A stretch of DNA of 64,000 nucleotides from CANDOC01 sp965261725 (lineage in GTDB: Bacteria > Pseudomonadota > Gammaproteobacteria > Pseudomonadales > Endozoicomonadaceae). The notes below the pieces were generated by a model, which worked only from the letters and a program-made list of their open reading frames with translations, was not told the DNA's origin and searched no databases. The stretch is taken from positions 62,001-126,000 of the forward strand of contig CBDHDU010000016.1 of NCBI GenBank assembly GCA_965261725.1. The letters run 5' to 3'. Below, in pieces: positions 25,692-35,677 of this stretch (the first letter of the stretch is position 1; the number at the start of each line of letters is the position of its first letter). The translations under genes were made by a program, and so were the position numbers.

Positions 25692-28529
25692 CTATGCGTT
25701 CAGCGCTTCATCAATCAGCTGACGCTGCTCTTCAACATGTTTGGACATATAACCACAGGCTGGCGCTGCTGATGCCTGACGACCGGCATATTGCAGATAC
25801 AGCTTTTTGTTACTGTGGGTTTCAAGCGCTCGACGCATATGATGCTGACTGCAGTACCAGGCACCTTGGTTCATGGGCTCTTCCTGACACCAGACGACCG
25901 ACTCCAGATTAGGATAACCAGCAAAGATGGCATCAAGGTCATCATGCGGGAACGGATAGAGTTGTTCGATGCGAATAATGGCCACATCATCCCGATTATC
26001 AGCACGGCGCTGTTCCAGCAGGTCGTAATAAACCTTACCGCTGCACATTACCAGACGCTTGATTTTCTCAGGTTGCTGTTGATCAACCTCAGGCAGTACG
26101 GTCTGGAAACCACCGTGCGCCAGCTCTTCCAGTGTTGAAACCGCTAACTTATGACGCAGCAGGCTCTTCGGTGTAAAGGCCACCAATGGTTTACGCAACG
26201 GACGCAACACCTGTCGACGCAACATATGGAACACCTGCGCCGGAGTGGTCGGTACACAAACTTGAATATTGTGTTCAGCACACAATTGCAGGAAACGTTC
26301 CAGACGTGCAGAGGAGTGTTCAGGCCCCTGCCCTTCATAACCGTGAGGCAGCAACATGGTCAGACCACATAAGCGCTCCCACTTGTGCTCACCACTGGTA
26401 ATAAATTGGTCAATAACCACCTGAGCACCGTTGGCAAAGTCACCAAACTGGGCTTCCCAGATCACCAGCGTGCCGGGGGTGGTTGTGGCATAGCCATACT
26501 CAAAGGCCAGCACCGCCTCTTCTGATAACAACGAGTCAAAAATCTGGAACTTCGGCTGTTCCGCTGACATATTTTTCAGCGGAGTAAAGGTGCTGGCATT
26601 TTTCTGGTTGTGCAGCACGGCATGACGGTGAGAGAACGTTCCCCGCCCGACATCCTGTCCGGTTAAGCGAACCGGGTGCCCTTCTTTCAGCAACGTGCCA
26701 TAAGCCATGGTTTCGGCGAAACCCCAGTTGATCGGCAAAGCACCCGCCGCCATCTTGCGACGGTCGCCCAGTATCTTGCCAACCTGACGTTGCACCGGAA
26801 AACCTTCCGGCACATCACACAGGCTTTGCCCCAGCTCCTGCAGGGTTGCCAGTGCTACACGGGTATCGTGACGTGCAGTCCATTCGTGACCCAGGTAGGG
26901 AGACCAGTCAACAAACAGTTCACTGTTCGGCTGTTTAACCAGTGCTTTTACGACATGTTCGCCGTTATCAAGCGCATTGCGATAATCATCTACCAGCTGC
27001 TGATTCTGTTCAGCGGTAATAACCGATTCGGCCTGCAGTTGCTTCGCATACAAATCACGGGTAGTAGTTTGATTTTTGATCTGCTGGTACATCAATGGCT
27101 GAGTACCGGACGGCTCATCCGCTTCGTTATGACCGCGGCGACGGTAGCAGACCAGATCAATCACCACATCACGGCGGAACTGCATGCGATAGTCGAGCGC
27201 CATTTTGGTCGCGAACTGTACTGCTTCAGGATCATCGCCGTTAACGTGCAGGATTGGCGCCTCAACAATTTTGGCAACATCCGTACAGTATTCTGTTGAA
27301 CGGGCATCTTCCGGGCGACTGGTGGTAAAGCCAACCTGGTTGTTGACAATAATATGAATAGTACCGCCGGTTTTATAAGCCCGGGTCTGGGACATCTGCA
27401 GGGTTTCCATCACCACACCCTGCCCCGAAAAAGCGGCGTCACCGTGAATAGCAATCGGAACGACCTGATGGCCGTTGGTATCACCACGACGATCCTGTCG
27501 AGCCCGGACAGAGCCTTCAACAACCGGGGTCACAATTTCCAGATGCGATGGATTGAATGCCAGCGCCAGATGGATTTCACCACCCGGTGTCATGACATTA
27601 GAGGAGAAACCCTGGTGATATTTCACATCACCGGAGCCTTTGGCATTCTGTTTCTTGCCTTCGAATTCATCAAACAGCTCACCCGGGTTCTTGCCCAGGA
27701 TATTGACCAGCACGTTAAGACGACCACGATGCGCCATGCCGATCACAATTTCTTTTGAGCCGTAGGAGCCAGAACGTTGAATCAGTTCATCCACCATCGG
27801 GATCAGTGATTCACCACCTTCCAGTCCAAAACGTTTGGTACCGGGATATTTGGTGCCAAGATATTTTTCCAGTCCTTCTGCCGCTGTCAGTCGCTCCAGC
27901 AAATGCAGTTTGGCTTCTTTACCCAGATCCGGTTTACCGCGGACACTTTCCAGACGCTGCTGGAACCAGCGACGCTGTTCGGTATCCACGATATGCATGT
28001 ACTCAGCGCCGATATTGTTGCAGTACACGGCCTCCAGTGTGGAGACAATTTCTGACAGGGTGGCTTTTTCCTTGCCAATAAACAGCGTGCCGGTCTGGAA
28101 TTCGGTATCCAGATCAGCGGCACTCAGGCCATGGTGTTCAAGGGTCAGATCCGGGACATTTTCACGCTGCAGAAGACCCAGCGGATCAAGTGCCGCTTTC
28201 TGGTGACCTCGAATCCGATAGGCGCTCATCAGGCGCAGCACCAGAATCTGCTGCTTTTCGTGCTCACTGCCAACACTTTCAGCACTACGGGCTACAGTAA
28301 CGGGACGACCTTTAGCCTGCTGTCGAAAGTGACTGCGAATAGCGGAATGGGGAACATCAGGTGCATTAATACCTTCAACCTGCGGCAAGGTTTCAAAGTA
28401 TTTGCGCCACTGCTCGGGCACTGCGTTCGGATCGCGCAGGAATAGCTCGTATAATTCTTCTACATATGCAGCGTTGCCACCCGAAATGTGAGATGAACTC
28501 CACATCTGCTGCATGATGCCTTCTTGCAT
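25692..28529 (-). CDS. sucA: 2-oxoglutarate dehydrogenase E1 component
   Basis: 945 residues from ATG 28529. The N-terminus MQEGIMQQMWSSSHISGGNA matches family starts, so the longer in-frame extension upstream is rejected. The ThDP-binding region has the HGDAAFSGQGVVMETLQMS motif and NNQVGFTT; the transketolase-like C-terminal half includes WEAQFGDFANGAQ. It decarboxylates 2-oxoglutarate and passes succinyl to SucB. It follows sdhB after a 500-bp spacer with a terminator, so it may have its own promoter. Confidence 0.97.
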   Translation of the reverse strand: MQEGIMQQMWSSSHISGGNAAYVEELYELFLRDPNAVPEQWRKYFETLPQVEGINAPDVPHSAIRSHFRQQAKGRPVTVARSAESVGSEHEKQQILVLRLMSAYRIRGHQKAALDPLGLLQRENVPDLTLEHHGLSAADLDTEFQTGTLFIGKEKATLSEIVSTLEAVYCNNIGAEYMHIVDTEQRRWFQQRLESVRGKPDLGKEAKLHLLERLTAAEGLEKYLGTKYPGTKRFGLEGGESLIPMVDELIQRSGSYGSKEIVIGMAHRGRLNVLVNILGKNPGELFDEFEGKKQNAKGSGDVKYHQGFSSNVMTPGGEIHLALAFNPSHLEIVTPVVEGSVRARQDRRGDTNGHQVVPIAIHGDAAFSGQGVVMETLQMSQTRAYKTGGTIHIIVNNQVGFTTSRPEDARSTEYCTDVAKIVEAPILHVNGDDPEAVQFATKMALDYRMQFRRDVVIDLVCYRRRGHNEADEPSGTQPLMYQQIKNQTTTRDLYAKQLQAESVITAEQNQQLVDDYRNALDNGEHVVKALVKQPNSELFVDWSPYLGHEWTARHDTRVALATLQELGQSLCDVPEGFPVQRQVGKILGDRRKMAAGALPINWGFAETMAYGTLLKEGHPVRLTGQDVGRGTFSHRHAVLHNQKNASTFTPLKNMSAEQPKFQIFDSLLSEEAVLAFEYGYATTTPGTLVIWEAQFGDFANGAQVVIDQFITSGEHKWERLCGLTMLLPHGYEGQGPEHSSARLERFLQLCAEHNIQVCVPTTPAQVFHMLRRQVLRPLRKPLVAFTPKSLLRHKLAVSTLEELAHGGFQTVLPEVDQQQPEKIKRLVMCSGKVYYDLLEQRRADNRDDVAIIRIEQLYPFPHDDLDAIFAGYPNLESVVWCQEEPMNQGAWYCSQHHMRRALETHSNKKLYLQYAGRQASAAPACGYMSKHVEEQRQLIDEALNA

Positions 28530-29051
28530 TCGAAAATTACCCCGTGGGATTGGGGCAGCTATCCGGCATTTCGCCATTACGTTGGTTATGGAAAAACGGA
28601 CTTGCTGTTGTTTCCTGAAGTCCGTCTGTTTCTGACCAGTAAAACCGGTAATCACCCGATACCCTGTTTCTCTGACCAGTCAGCATTTATCCGACCACGA
28701 TCCCGCTAGAATAAATACCGACCATCCCCCACAGATAGTCCGGGTGTTTCCCGGAAGCCCCTGCTGGTTCAACCCAAGATTCGGGCACAAAGTTTCCCCG
28801 AACCATGTCGCGCTGTGACACCATAAGCGTCACCTGCAATTATATAGGGGTTTATAACTAAACCCCACAAAAAAAACTAATGATAAGTGTAGTAGTTATT
28901 TAACAAGACAGGATTTATGAGTTACCGGCGCCCCTGAAACCCCTATAACAAAGGGCTGAGACAAAAAAGAGTATAACGAAAAAAGTTTTCACCATCAAAA
29001 TGACAATGAAAACTTTTATTGACTTACATCAAAAAGACGATTTTGTCGTTA
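28530..29051. promoter_or_regulatory. sdhB-sucA spacer with leader hairpins
   Basis: About 520 bp without a gene. It holds the sdhB terminator (28981-29017) and, nearer sucA, two inverted repeats sharing one arm. TATAGGGGTTT (28843-28853) can pair with AAACCCC (28860-28866) or, over 11 bp, with AAACCCCTATA (28937-28947). In the sucA-direction RNA these would be mutually exclusive structures. Promoter hexamers were not confidently placed. Confidence 0.45.
28981..29017 (-). terminator. Terminator after sdhB
   Basis: AAAAGTTTTCA (28981-28991) and TGAAAACTTTT (29007-29017) form an 11-bp A/T-rich stem, with a T run following on the minus strand, 35 bases after the sdhB stop. The weak A/T stem suggests partial readthrough into sucA. 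Confidence 0.65.
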
Positions 29052-29762
29052 TCAGGTTCCAGTACGCAGCAACATGTGACGAATATGTCCAATCGCCCGA
29101 GTTGGGTTCAAACCTTTCGGGCAGACATTGACACAATTCATAATGCCACGGCAGCGGAATACACTGAACGGATCATCCAGCTCGGCCAGACGTTCTTCTG
29201 TTGCCGTATCACGACTGTCGGCCAAGAAACGGTATGCTTGCAGCAAGCCCGCCGGTCCGACAAACTTGTCCGGGTTCCACCAGAAAGAAGGGCAGGATGT
29301 GGAGCAGCAGGCGCAGAGAATGCACTCGTACAAACCATCCAGCTTTTCCCGCTCTTCCGGGGTTTGCAACCGTTCGATAGCTGGCGCAGGCTGATCATTA
29401 ATCAGATAGGGCTGCACCTTTTCGTACTGCTTGTAGAACTGCGCCATATCAACGACCAGATCGCGAATAACCGGCAGACCCGGTAATGGACGCAACACCA
29501 GCTTACCCTTACTCAGCGCCTGCGATACCGGGGTAATACAAGCGAGACCATTGGTGCCGCTCATATTCATACCATCAGAACCACAAACCCCTTCACGGCA
29601 GGAGCGACGATAAGCCAAGCTCGGATCCTGCTCCTTCAGCATATTCAGAACATCCAGCACCATCACATCCTTGCCGTCCGGCAATTCGAGCGGGTAGTCC
29701 TTCATATAGGGAGCATCATCCTGCTCCGGGTTATACCGATAAACACTAACCTGTATATTCAT
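29052..29762 (-). CDS. sdhB: Succinate dehydrogenase iron-sulfur subunit
   Basis: 236 residues. It carries electrons from FAD in SdhA to quinone. The [2Fe-2S] ligands are in SCREGVCGSDGMN and GLAC; [4Fe-4S] and [3Fe-4S] ligands are in CILCACCSTSCPSFWW and CRGIMNCVNVCPKGLNP. The length equals the usual 230-240. Last gene of sdhCDAB, 50 bp after sdhA. Bound to the inner face of the inner membrane. Confidence 0.97.
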   Translation of the reverse strand: MNIQVSVYRYNPEQDDAPYMKDYPLELPDGKDVMVLDVLNMLKEQDPSLAYRRSCREGVCGSDGMNMSGTNGLACITPVSQALSKGKLVLRPLPGLPVIRDLVVDMAQFYKQYEKVQPYLINDQPAPAIERLQTPEEREKLDGLYECILCACCSTSCPSFWWNPDKFVGPAGLLQAYRFLADSRDTATEERLAELDDPFSVFRCRGIMNCVNVCPKGLNPTRAIGHIRHMLLRTGT

Positions 29763-29812
29763 TTAGCTTCCCTCCACCCTTCTTGCTAAGGACACTCACT
29801 AAGAGCAAGAAC

Positions 29813-31585
29813 TTAATAAGTCCGCTTCTTCGGCGGGAACGGTTCCATGCCCTTGGGGGCGAAGTTCACATCACGCTGAGTGATGCGCTTGTCAGCCGGA
29901 TGATACAGCGAATGCTTCAACCAGTTTTCGTCGTCACGCTCCTGGTAGTCATTACGGGCATGCGCACCGCGGGACTCTTTACGTTCCTCTGCCGCAATCG
30001 CTGTGGCATAGGCAACTTCATACAGGTTTTCCAGCTCCAGTGCTTCAATACGGGCAGTATTAAAGGCCTGACTCTTGTCTTCGAGATGGGTGTTTTTCAG
30101 GCGTTCGCCAATTTCATCCAGCTTCTTCAGACCTTCCTTCATAGCCGGGCCTTCACGGAATACGCCAAAGTACAGCTGCATGGTTTGTTGCAGGTCGTTG
30201 CGCACATCCGCTACACGTTCACCTGAAGTGCTGTTATTCAGACGATCCAGACGTGACATCGCCTGTTCAATATCTGAATCACTGGCGTCCACACTGTCGA
30301 AGCCTTCTTTCAGACTCTTTTCAATCTGCAGACCCACCGCACGACCGAACACCACCAGATCAAGCAGCGAGTTACCACCCAAACGGTTGGCACCGTGTAC
30401 AGATACACAGGCTGATTCACCACAGGCGTACAGGCCATCGACAATCTGGTCTGCCCCGTTCTGATCCTGAGTCAATGCCTGACCGCCGACATTGGTTGGA
30501 ACACCGCCCATCATATAGTGACAGGTTGGTACAACCGGAATCGGTGCCTTGACCGGGTCAACATGCGCAAAGGTACGCGACAGTTCACAGATACCTGGCA
30601 AACGCAGATTCAGGGTTTCTTCACCGAGATGATCCAGTTTCAGCAGTACGTGATCCTTGTTGGGCCCACAGCCACGGCCTTCCAGAATCTCGATAACCAT
30701 GGAACGGGCAACAACATCACGACCGGCAAGGTCTTTGGCGTTAGGTGCATAACGCTCCATAAAGCGTTCGCCTTCACTGTTAATCAGGTAACCACCCTCA
30801 CCCCGGCAACCTTCGGTTACCAGTGTACCGGCACCATGAATACCGGTAGGGTGGAACTGCCACATTTCCATATCCTGCGCCGGGAAACCTGCGCGCAGCG
30901 CCATACCAATACCGTCACCGGTATTAATCAGGGCATTGGTAGTAGAGGAATAAATACGACCCGCGCCGCCGGTTGCCAGTGCAGTTGCTTTGGCTTTGAT
31001 ATAGGCGGTTTCACCGGTCTCAATGCAAATAGCGATGACACCCGCCACCTGACCACGCTGGTTTTTTACCAGATCTACGGCGTACCATTCATTAAAGAAC
31101 GTTGTACCGCCTTTCAGATTGGCCTGATACAAAGTATGCAACAAGGCATGCCCGGTACGGTCTGCCGCTGCACAGGTGCGGGCCGCCTGACCACCTTCAC
31201 CAAACTGCTTGGACTGTCCGCCAAAAGGACGCTGATAGATACGACCTTCTTCAGTACGAGAGAAAGGCAGCCCCATATGCTCCAGCTCAAAGACTGCCTG
31301 CGGGCCGACAGAGCACATATATTCAATCGCATCCTGGTCACCGATATAGTCCGACCCTTTTACGGTGTCGTACATATGCCAGCGCCAGTCATCATTCGGA
31401 TCATCACTGGCAATCGCACAGGTAATCCCCCCCTGAGCCGATACCGTATGCGAACGGGTTGGAAACACCTTGGTGATACATGCCGTACGAATGCCGGACT
31501 CAGTCAGCTGCAGTGCAGCACGCAATCCGGCACCACCGCCGCCGACTACAATTGCGTCAAAAGACAGTGTTCTAATTTTTGCCAT
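29813..31585 (-). CDS. sdhA: Succinate dehydrogenase flavoprotein subunit
   Basis: 590 residues. The FAD fold is VVGGGGAGLRAALQL; the His of the FPTRSHTVSAQGGI segment binds FAD covalently in the family. Active-site motifs are HPTGIHGAGTLVTEGCRGEGG and PTCHYMMGG, with ANRLGGNSLLDLVVFGR further on. It oxidises succinate to fumarate. It lies 3 bp after sdhD, and order and length are standard. Confidence 0.98.
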   Translation of the reverse strand: MAKIRTLSFDAIVVGGGGAGLRAALQLTESGIRTACITKVFPTRSHTVSAQGGITCAIASDDPNDDWRWHMYDTVKGSDYIGDQDAIEYMCSVGPQAVFELEHMGLPFSRTEEGRIYQRPFGGQSKQFGEGGQAARTCAAADRTGHALLHTLYQANLKGGTTFFNEWYAVDLVKNQRGQVAGVIAICIETGETAYIKAKATALATGGAGRIYSSTTNALINTGDGIGMALRAGFPAQDMEMWQFHPTGIHGAGTLVTEGCRGEGGYLINSEGERFMERYAPNAKDLAGRDVVARSMVIEILEGRGCGPNKDHVLLKLDHLGEETLNLRLPGICELSRTFAHVDPVKAPIPVVPTCHYMMGGVPTNVGGQALTQDQNGADQIVDGLYACGESACVSVHGANRLGGNSLLDLVVFGRAVGLQIEKSLKEGFDSVDASDSDIEQAMSRLDRLNNSTSGERVADVRNDLQQTMQLYFGVFREGPAMKEGLKKLDEIGERLKNTHLEDKSQAFNTARIEALELENLYEVAYATAIAAEERKESRGAHARNDYQERDDENWLKHSLYHPADKRITQRDVNFAPKGMEPFPPKKRTY

Positions 31586-31588
31586 CCC

Positions 31589-31963
31589 TTACAGCCCCCA
31601 CAAAATCTGTACACCCCAGACCAGATAGGTGAACATGGCGATACCGCAGAGTGCCTGAACAGCAAAACGTACGACAACGGCAGAGGTTCCAAGGGCGCGC
31701 TCATTCAAATAATCGGTTGTGATTGTCCACATGCCTATCCAGGCATGTGCCAGCAAAGCAGCCAGCGCCATCAGGCTGAACACACGCACCCAGGTCTGCT
31801 CAAACAAATCAGCCCAGGCGAAATAGTCCAGCCCCGGATTGGTGACCAGAAAGCCCAGCAGAAATACGGTATAGGCCGCCAGAATAATCGCGCTGACACG
31901 CTGCACTACCCAGTCGGAAAGTCCGCTGCGCGAAAAGTTTGTTGTATTGGTTACCATATCCAC
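31589..31963 (-). CDS. sdhD: Succinate dehydrogenase membrane anchor
   Basis: 124 residues, three membrane helices. HAWIGMWTITTDYL contains the heme-ligand His and the quinone-site Tyr of the SdhD family. Its start overlaps sdhC by 13 bp; the Met at codon 3 is a possible alternative. It forms the quinone-binding anchor with SdhC. Confidence 0.93.
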   Translation of the reverse strand: MDMVTNTTNFSRSGLSDWVVQRVSAIILAAYTVFLLGFLVTNPGLDYFAWADLFEQTWVRVFSLMALAALLAHAWIGMWTITTDYLNERALGTSAVVVRFAVQALCGIAMFTYLVWGVQILWGL

Positions 31964-32325
31964 ACTCCTGCCAGCACGATCAGTACGATAGATACCACCA
32001 GCGCAATAATGGCTCCGGTTTTGCCACTTTCCTTGCCATCACCAATATCAATATCCATCAGCAGATGCTTGATACCTGCAACAAAATGATAAAGCAGTGC
32101 AGAGACAAGCCCCCAGGTAATAAATTTTGCCAGCGGATGCGTCAGACATTCCTGCAGCGCGGCAAATCCTTCCGGTGATTCCAGAGAAAGATCCAGCCCG
32201 TAAAGCAAAAATGCAATGCCGACAAAAAGAATAACACCGGAAATCCGGTGAAGGATCGAGGTGTATGCCGGAAGCGGAAGCCTGATAGTTGTTATATCAA
32301 GATTGACAGGTCGTTTACTGTTCAC
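31951..32325 (-). CDS. sdhC: Succinate dehydrogenase cytochrome b556 subunit
   Basis: 124 residues, three membrane helices. N-terminal RPVNLDITTIRLPLPAYTSI leads to the quinone-site SILHRISGV (Ser/Arg), and HFVAGIKHLLMD contains the axial heme His. First gene of the sdh operon, divergent from gltA. Confidence 0.94.
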   Translation of the reverse strand: MNSKRPVNLDITTIRLPLPAYTSILHRISGVILFVGIAFLLYGLDLSLESPEGFAALQECLTHPLAKFITWGLVSALLYHFVAGIKHLLMDIDIGDGKESGKTGAIIALVVSIVLIVLAGVWIW

Positions 32326-32898
32326 GGCTAAGTACTCTATTTTATATGGACTCTTTATAAGCTGTTAAAGCTGTAAAGCCCTGACTACCAGCCCTTTCGG
32401 GCACCTGACACCTGGCTGCGGAAACATTCCCGGTTTCGGAACAGAAATGACAACGGCTGCAAGTTTTTCAGGCTGTTATATAGAATAGGCAGAAAAGAAA
32501 ACCGACCGGATTCGTCCTGGACGATACAGGCCAGCCCCCCGTTTTCCGGAATTGAGTATAGTCATTTCGGTTTTCCATTACAATCAGTACGGGTATTACC
32601 CGCCATGCCATATAAACGTCAGTGGTCATAGATTGACAAAACTTCTGAGCGCTCTATAGTGATGCGGACTCTACCCAGTGCGGTCGTCACAAATAACAAT
32701 TTAGAACGACTCACTTTCAAGCATCCGCAATAGCGCAGGCATTCCCCCTGCAGTTGTGGTATAACAGCCACGAGGTACAGCTTCTTGTGCTCATAATGCT
32801 GAATGGTGTCGTTATAACCAAAGCAGCGCACCTGTCAGATAACAAACCACAAGACTGGCATTCAGTGGCATACAATAAGGCATGACAGGAGGCCATTC
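32326..32898. promoter_or_regulatory. Divergent sdhC / gltA promoter region
   Basis: About 570 bp that should hold the promoters of the sdh-suc cluster and gltA. The only clear site is AGGAGG at 32887-32892, the gltA ribosome site 6 bases before its ATG. An ORF of 70 codons on the minus strand (32619-32831) has no ribosome site or recognisable family and is not accepted as a gene. Confidence 0.5.
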
Positions 32899-34179
32899 AT
32901 GGCTGACAAACAAGCGCAGCTGACTGTTGATGGTCTGGATACGACTCTGAACCTTCCCATTCATTCCGGTACCATTGGTCCGGATGTTGTTGATGTGGCA
33001 TCGTTGACTGCTCAGGGATTATTCACCTTCGATCCCGGCTTTGTTTCCACTGCATCCTGTGAATCAAAAATCACCTACATTGACGGCGACAAAGGCGTAC
33101 TGCTGCACCGCGGCTACCCCATTGAACAACTGGCAGAACATTCAGACTACCTTGAAACCTGCTACCTGCTGATTTACGGCGAACTGCCCACCCCGGCTGA
33201 AAAAGAAAAATTCAGCAAGACCATTACCCAGCACACCATGGTGCATGAACAGCTGACCAAGTTCTTCGGCGGTTTCCGCCGGGATGCACACCCGATGGCG
33301 GTGATGTGCGGCGTGGTAGGTGCTTTATCTGCGTTCTACCATGACGCCATGGATATCAACAATGAGCGCCATCGTGAAATCGCTGCGTTCAGACTGATCT
33401 CCAAGATGCCCACCATTGCCGCTATGGTATACAAGTACAGCATTGGTCAGCCTTTCATGTACCCGCGCAATGACCTGAGCTATGCAGGCAACTTCCTGAA
33501 CATGATGTTTGGCACGCCCTGCGAAGACTATCAGGTCAACCCGGTACTGGAACGTGCGATGGATCGTATTTTCCTGTTGCATGCAGATCACGAACAGAAT
33601 GCCTCCACATCGACCGTGCGGTTAGCCGGTTCTTCCGGTGCTAACCCGTTTGCCTGTATTGCTGCCGGTATTGCAGCACTCTGGGGACCGGCTCATGGTG
33701 GTGCTAACGAAGCCGTGCTGACCATGCTGGATGAAATTGGTGATGAATCCAGTATTGATAAATTTATCGCCAAGGCAAAAGACAAGGATGATCCGTTCCG
33801 TCTGATGGGCTTCGGTCACCGGGTATACAAGAACTTTGACCCACGCGCCAAGGTCATGAAGCAAACCTGTGATGAAGTTCTGGGTGAGCTGGGACTGGAA
33901 AACGATCCGCTGTTCCGTATCGCCAAGCGTCTGGAACAAATTGCGCTGGAAGATGAATACTTTGTGAAGCGTAAGCTGTATCCCAACGTAGATTTCTACT
34001 CCGGTATCATTCTGAAAGCAATTGGCATTCCGACAGAAATGTTTACTGTTATCTTTGCCACCGGCCGCACACCCGGCTGGATTGCTCACTGGCATGAAAT
34101 GATCAGTGGCCCGTATCGTATTGGTCGTCCGCGTCAGCTGTATACTGGTGCAACTGTCCGTGATTATCCGGCGAAATAA
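32899..34179 (+). CDS. gltA: Citrate synthase (type II)
   Basis: 426 residues, as in E. coli (427). Condenses acetyl-CoA and oxaloacetate. The catalytic segments GPAHGGANEAVL (His) and MGFGHRVYKNFDPRA (His) and a conserved LHADHEQNASTSTVRLAGSS block are present, and the last third contains the catalytic Asp region (NVDFYSGI). The start has a perfect AGGAGG. It is divergent from sdhCDAB, the classical gammaproteobacterial arrangement. An IS4 element lies about 120 bp downstream. Confidence 0.98.
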   Translation: MADKQAQLTVDGLDTTLNLPIHSGTIGPDVVDVASLTAQGLFTFDPGFVSTASCESKITYIDGDKGVLLHRGYPIEQLAEHSDYLETCYLLIYGELPTPAEKEKFSKTITQHTMVHEQLTKFFGGFRRDAHPMAVMCGVVGALSAFYHDAMDINNERHREIAAFRLISKMPTIAAMVYKYSIGQPFMYPRNDLSYAGNFLNMMFGTPCEDYQVNPVLERAMDRIFLLHADHEQNASTSTVRLAGSSGANPFACIAAGIAALWGPAHGGANEAVLTMLDEIGDESSIDKFIAKAKDKDDPFRLMGFGHRVYKNFDPRAKVMKQTCDEVLGELGLENDPLFRIAKRLEQIALEDEYFVKRKLYPNVDFYSGIILKAIGIPTEMFTVIFATGRTPGWIAHWHEMISGPYRIGRPRQLYTGATVRDYPAK

Positions 34180-34297
34180 GCTCAACGGGTAACGCTATAC
34201 AGGTCACCGAAAAGTTTATCGTAAGAACGGTACTTTTCGGTCGCAGGAAAGAGCTGGAATTTATCCAGCTTTTTCTTTTTTGAAGTACTTATGTCAA

Positions 34298-35604
34298 CAA
34301 TACTCTGGACACTTTCATGCAGCGATAGCACCATAGCTGCTGAACTCCTGATATGCGCCCATGACTTTTCTATCATTCATGGTCAATCCTAACTTTTCAA
34401 AAACTCTGCACATCAAGTGTTGGTTGAACAAACGACGTTTCCAGCTCGTAATTGAGATCACCGTTTTGCCTGTGGTACCTTTTTCTTCCCGATCAGCCAG
34501 TTTGAGCAGATTAAGGGCAGAGAATGAAGCATTAATCTGAGTATGAATCGCCTGCTTATTACATGACTGGCAATCTATCAGGCCTGTATATTGCTTGGCA
34601 TCCCGGAATACAAACTCAATTTGAAAGCGAGCTTTGTAATATTTGACGATAGTCATTGCGTCCAGCCCTGTATCTGTTGAGTAAATCAGGGCTATGCCTA
34701 TCTTGTTTTTTCGCTGCACCCTCAGCATCACAACCCGAATGTGACGCTTCAGGCATTTGGAATGAACGATGGCAGTATAAACCTCTTCTCCGGCTTCTAA
34801 CTGACCTACGTGTTCAAACCGGTTCAAGTCTTTTTCGAGATTCACTTTGCCGTCGTAAAGTTTTGGACGACCTTGCCCTGAGTACGAGCCGCTATAGAGC
34901 CACTTCAGGTCGGCATCTGTTCTTAACTTCCCAACAATCTGTAAACCCGCAGCAAGGACTGCGGACACGAATTTTTCCTTGAAATAGTAGGCGTCCACAG
35001 CCAGATAGATTACCCCCATAGCAAGAAGATCTCCGGCCAGTTTCAAAACTTGCTCAGCGTAAAGGTCAACACGGGTTTTATCTTTCTCGTCCAGCGTCTG
35101 CCGGGCATCAAGCGCATAAGCCGTATTGGACTGCAAATCAACAACACCAAGCAAAGATAGCTCAAGCCCTCGCTCTGATTGACCTGTGCAACCACGCCAA
35201 AACATGCCAAGGCCATCGGTCTTCTTGCCACTTTTGGTCATAAAGCTGGCATCGAGCGCTGCGATTTTCTCTTTGGACGTTAACAGTACGCCGGACAGCA
35301 TCAGGCAGTTGAGTTTGAAAAAATCGAAGGTCCGGCGATACCAGCGTCTGAATCGTTTTTCACTCATGGAGGAGTAACGGCTCATGTTGCAGAAAGTGGC
35401 TTTACCCTGAACGATAATGAGCGTGATAAGCAATTGGAAGATGAATGTTTTTTGGGGCTTTTTGACCTTGGACATCTTGCCCAGAGCGGTCTTTACTATG
35501 TTATCCATGAGAGGAAAGTGGCAGCGAGCATAGAGGGTTTGGCTTCTCTATTATCGCTATTTTCTCTCATGGTCACTTTCGTCTGAAAACTGTCCACAGT
35601 ATTG
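34298..35604 (-). mobile_element. Complete IS4-family insertion sequence
   Basis: 1307 bp. Ends are imperfect inverted repeats, CAATACTCTGGACACTTTC on the left and CAATACTGTGGACAGTTTTC read inward from the right. The 7-bp direct repeat ATGTCAA flanks it (34291-34297 and 35605-35611). It carries one transposase gene on the minus strand. A 7-bp duplication and this end sequence suit the ISPepr1-type subgroup of IS4; the subgroup is an inference. It sits between gltA and norB, 74 bp before the first norB start codon. Confidence 0.9.
34315..35508 (-). CDS. IS4-family transposase
   Basis: 397 residues, apparently intact. DDE catalytic residues are probably D86 (AALDASFM), D172 (LAVDAYYF) and E298 in YKARFQIEFVFRDAKQ, which is the Y-(2)-R-(3)-E-(6)-K signature of IS4 transposases. 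The N-terminal part is basic. The gene fills the element between its terminal repeats. It may act in trans on the 163-bp MITEs at 39918 and 44621, which carry the same ends. Confidence 0.92.
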   Translation of the reverse strand: MDNIVKTALGKMSKVKKPQKTFIFQLLITLIIVQGKATFCNMSRYSSMSEKRFRRWYRRTFDFFKLNCLMLSGVLLTSKEKIAALDASFMTKSGKKTDGLGMFWRGCTGQSERGLELSLLGVVDLQSNTAYALDARQTLDEKDKTRVDLYAEQVLKLAGDLLAMGVIYLAVDAYYFKEKFVSAVLAAGLQIVGKLRTDADLKWLYSGSYSGQGRPKLYDGKVNLEKDLNRFEHVGQLEAGEEVYTAIVHSKCLKRHIRVVMLRVQRKNKIGIALIYSTDTGLDAMTIVKYYKARFQIEFVFRDAKQYTGLIDCQSCNKQAIHTQINASFSALNLLKLADREEKGTTGKTVISITSWKRRLFNQHLMCRVFEKLGLTMNDRKVMGAYQEFSSYGAIAA

Positions 35605-35677
35605 ATGTCAACAGAAACTATTACTGTGCAACACGTTTAAATCTCACCGATAAGTTGCTAATTCAGCAGTCTGGCAT

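Noticed and set aside
30518..32089. 523-codon frame antisense to sdhA/sdhD
   Set aside because: Shadow of strongly conserved genes on the other strand.
32619..32831. 70-codon frame in the sdhC/gltA spacer
   Set aside because: No ribosome site, no recognised family, and it lies where the divergent promoters must be.
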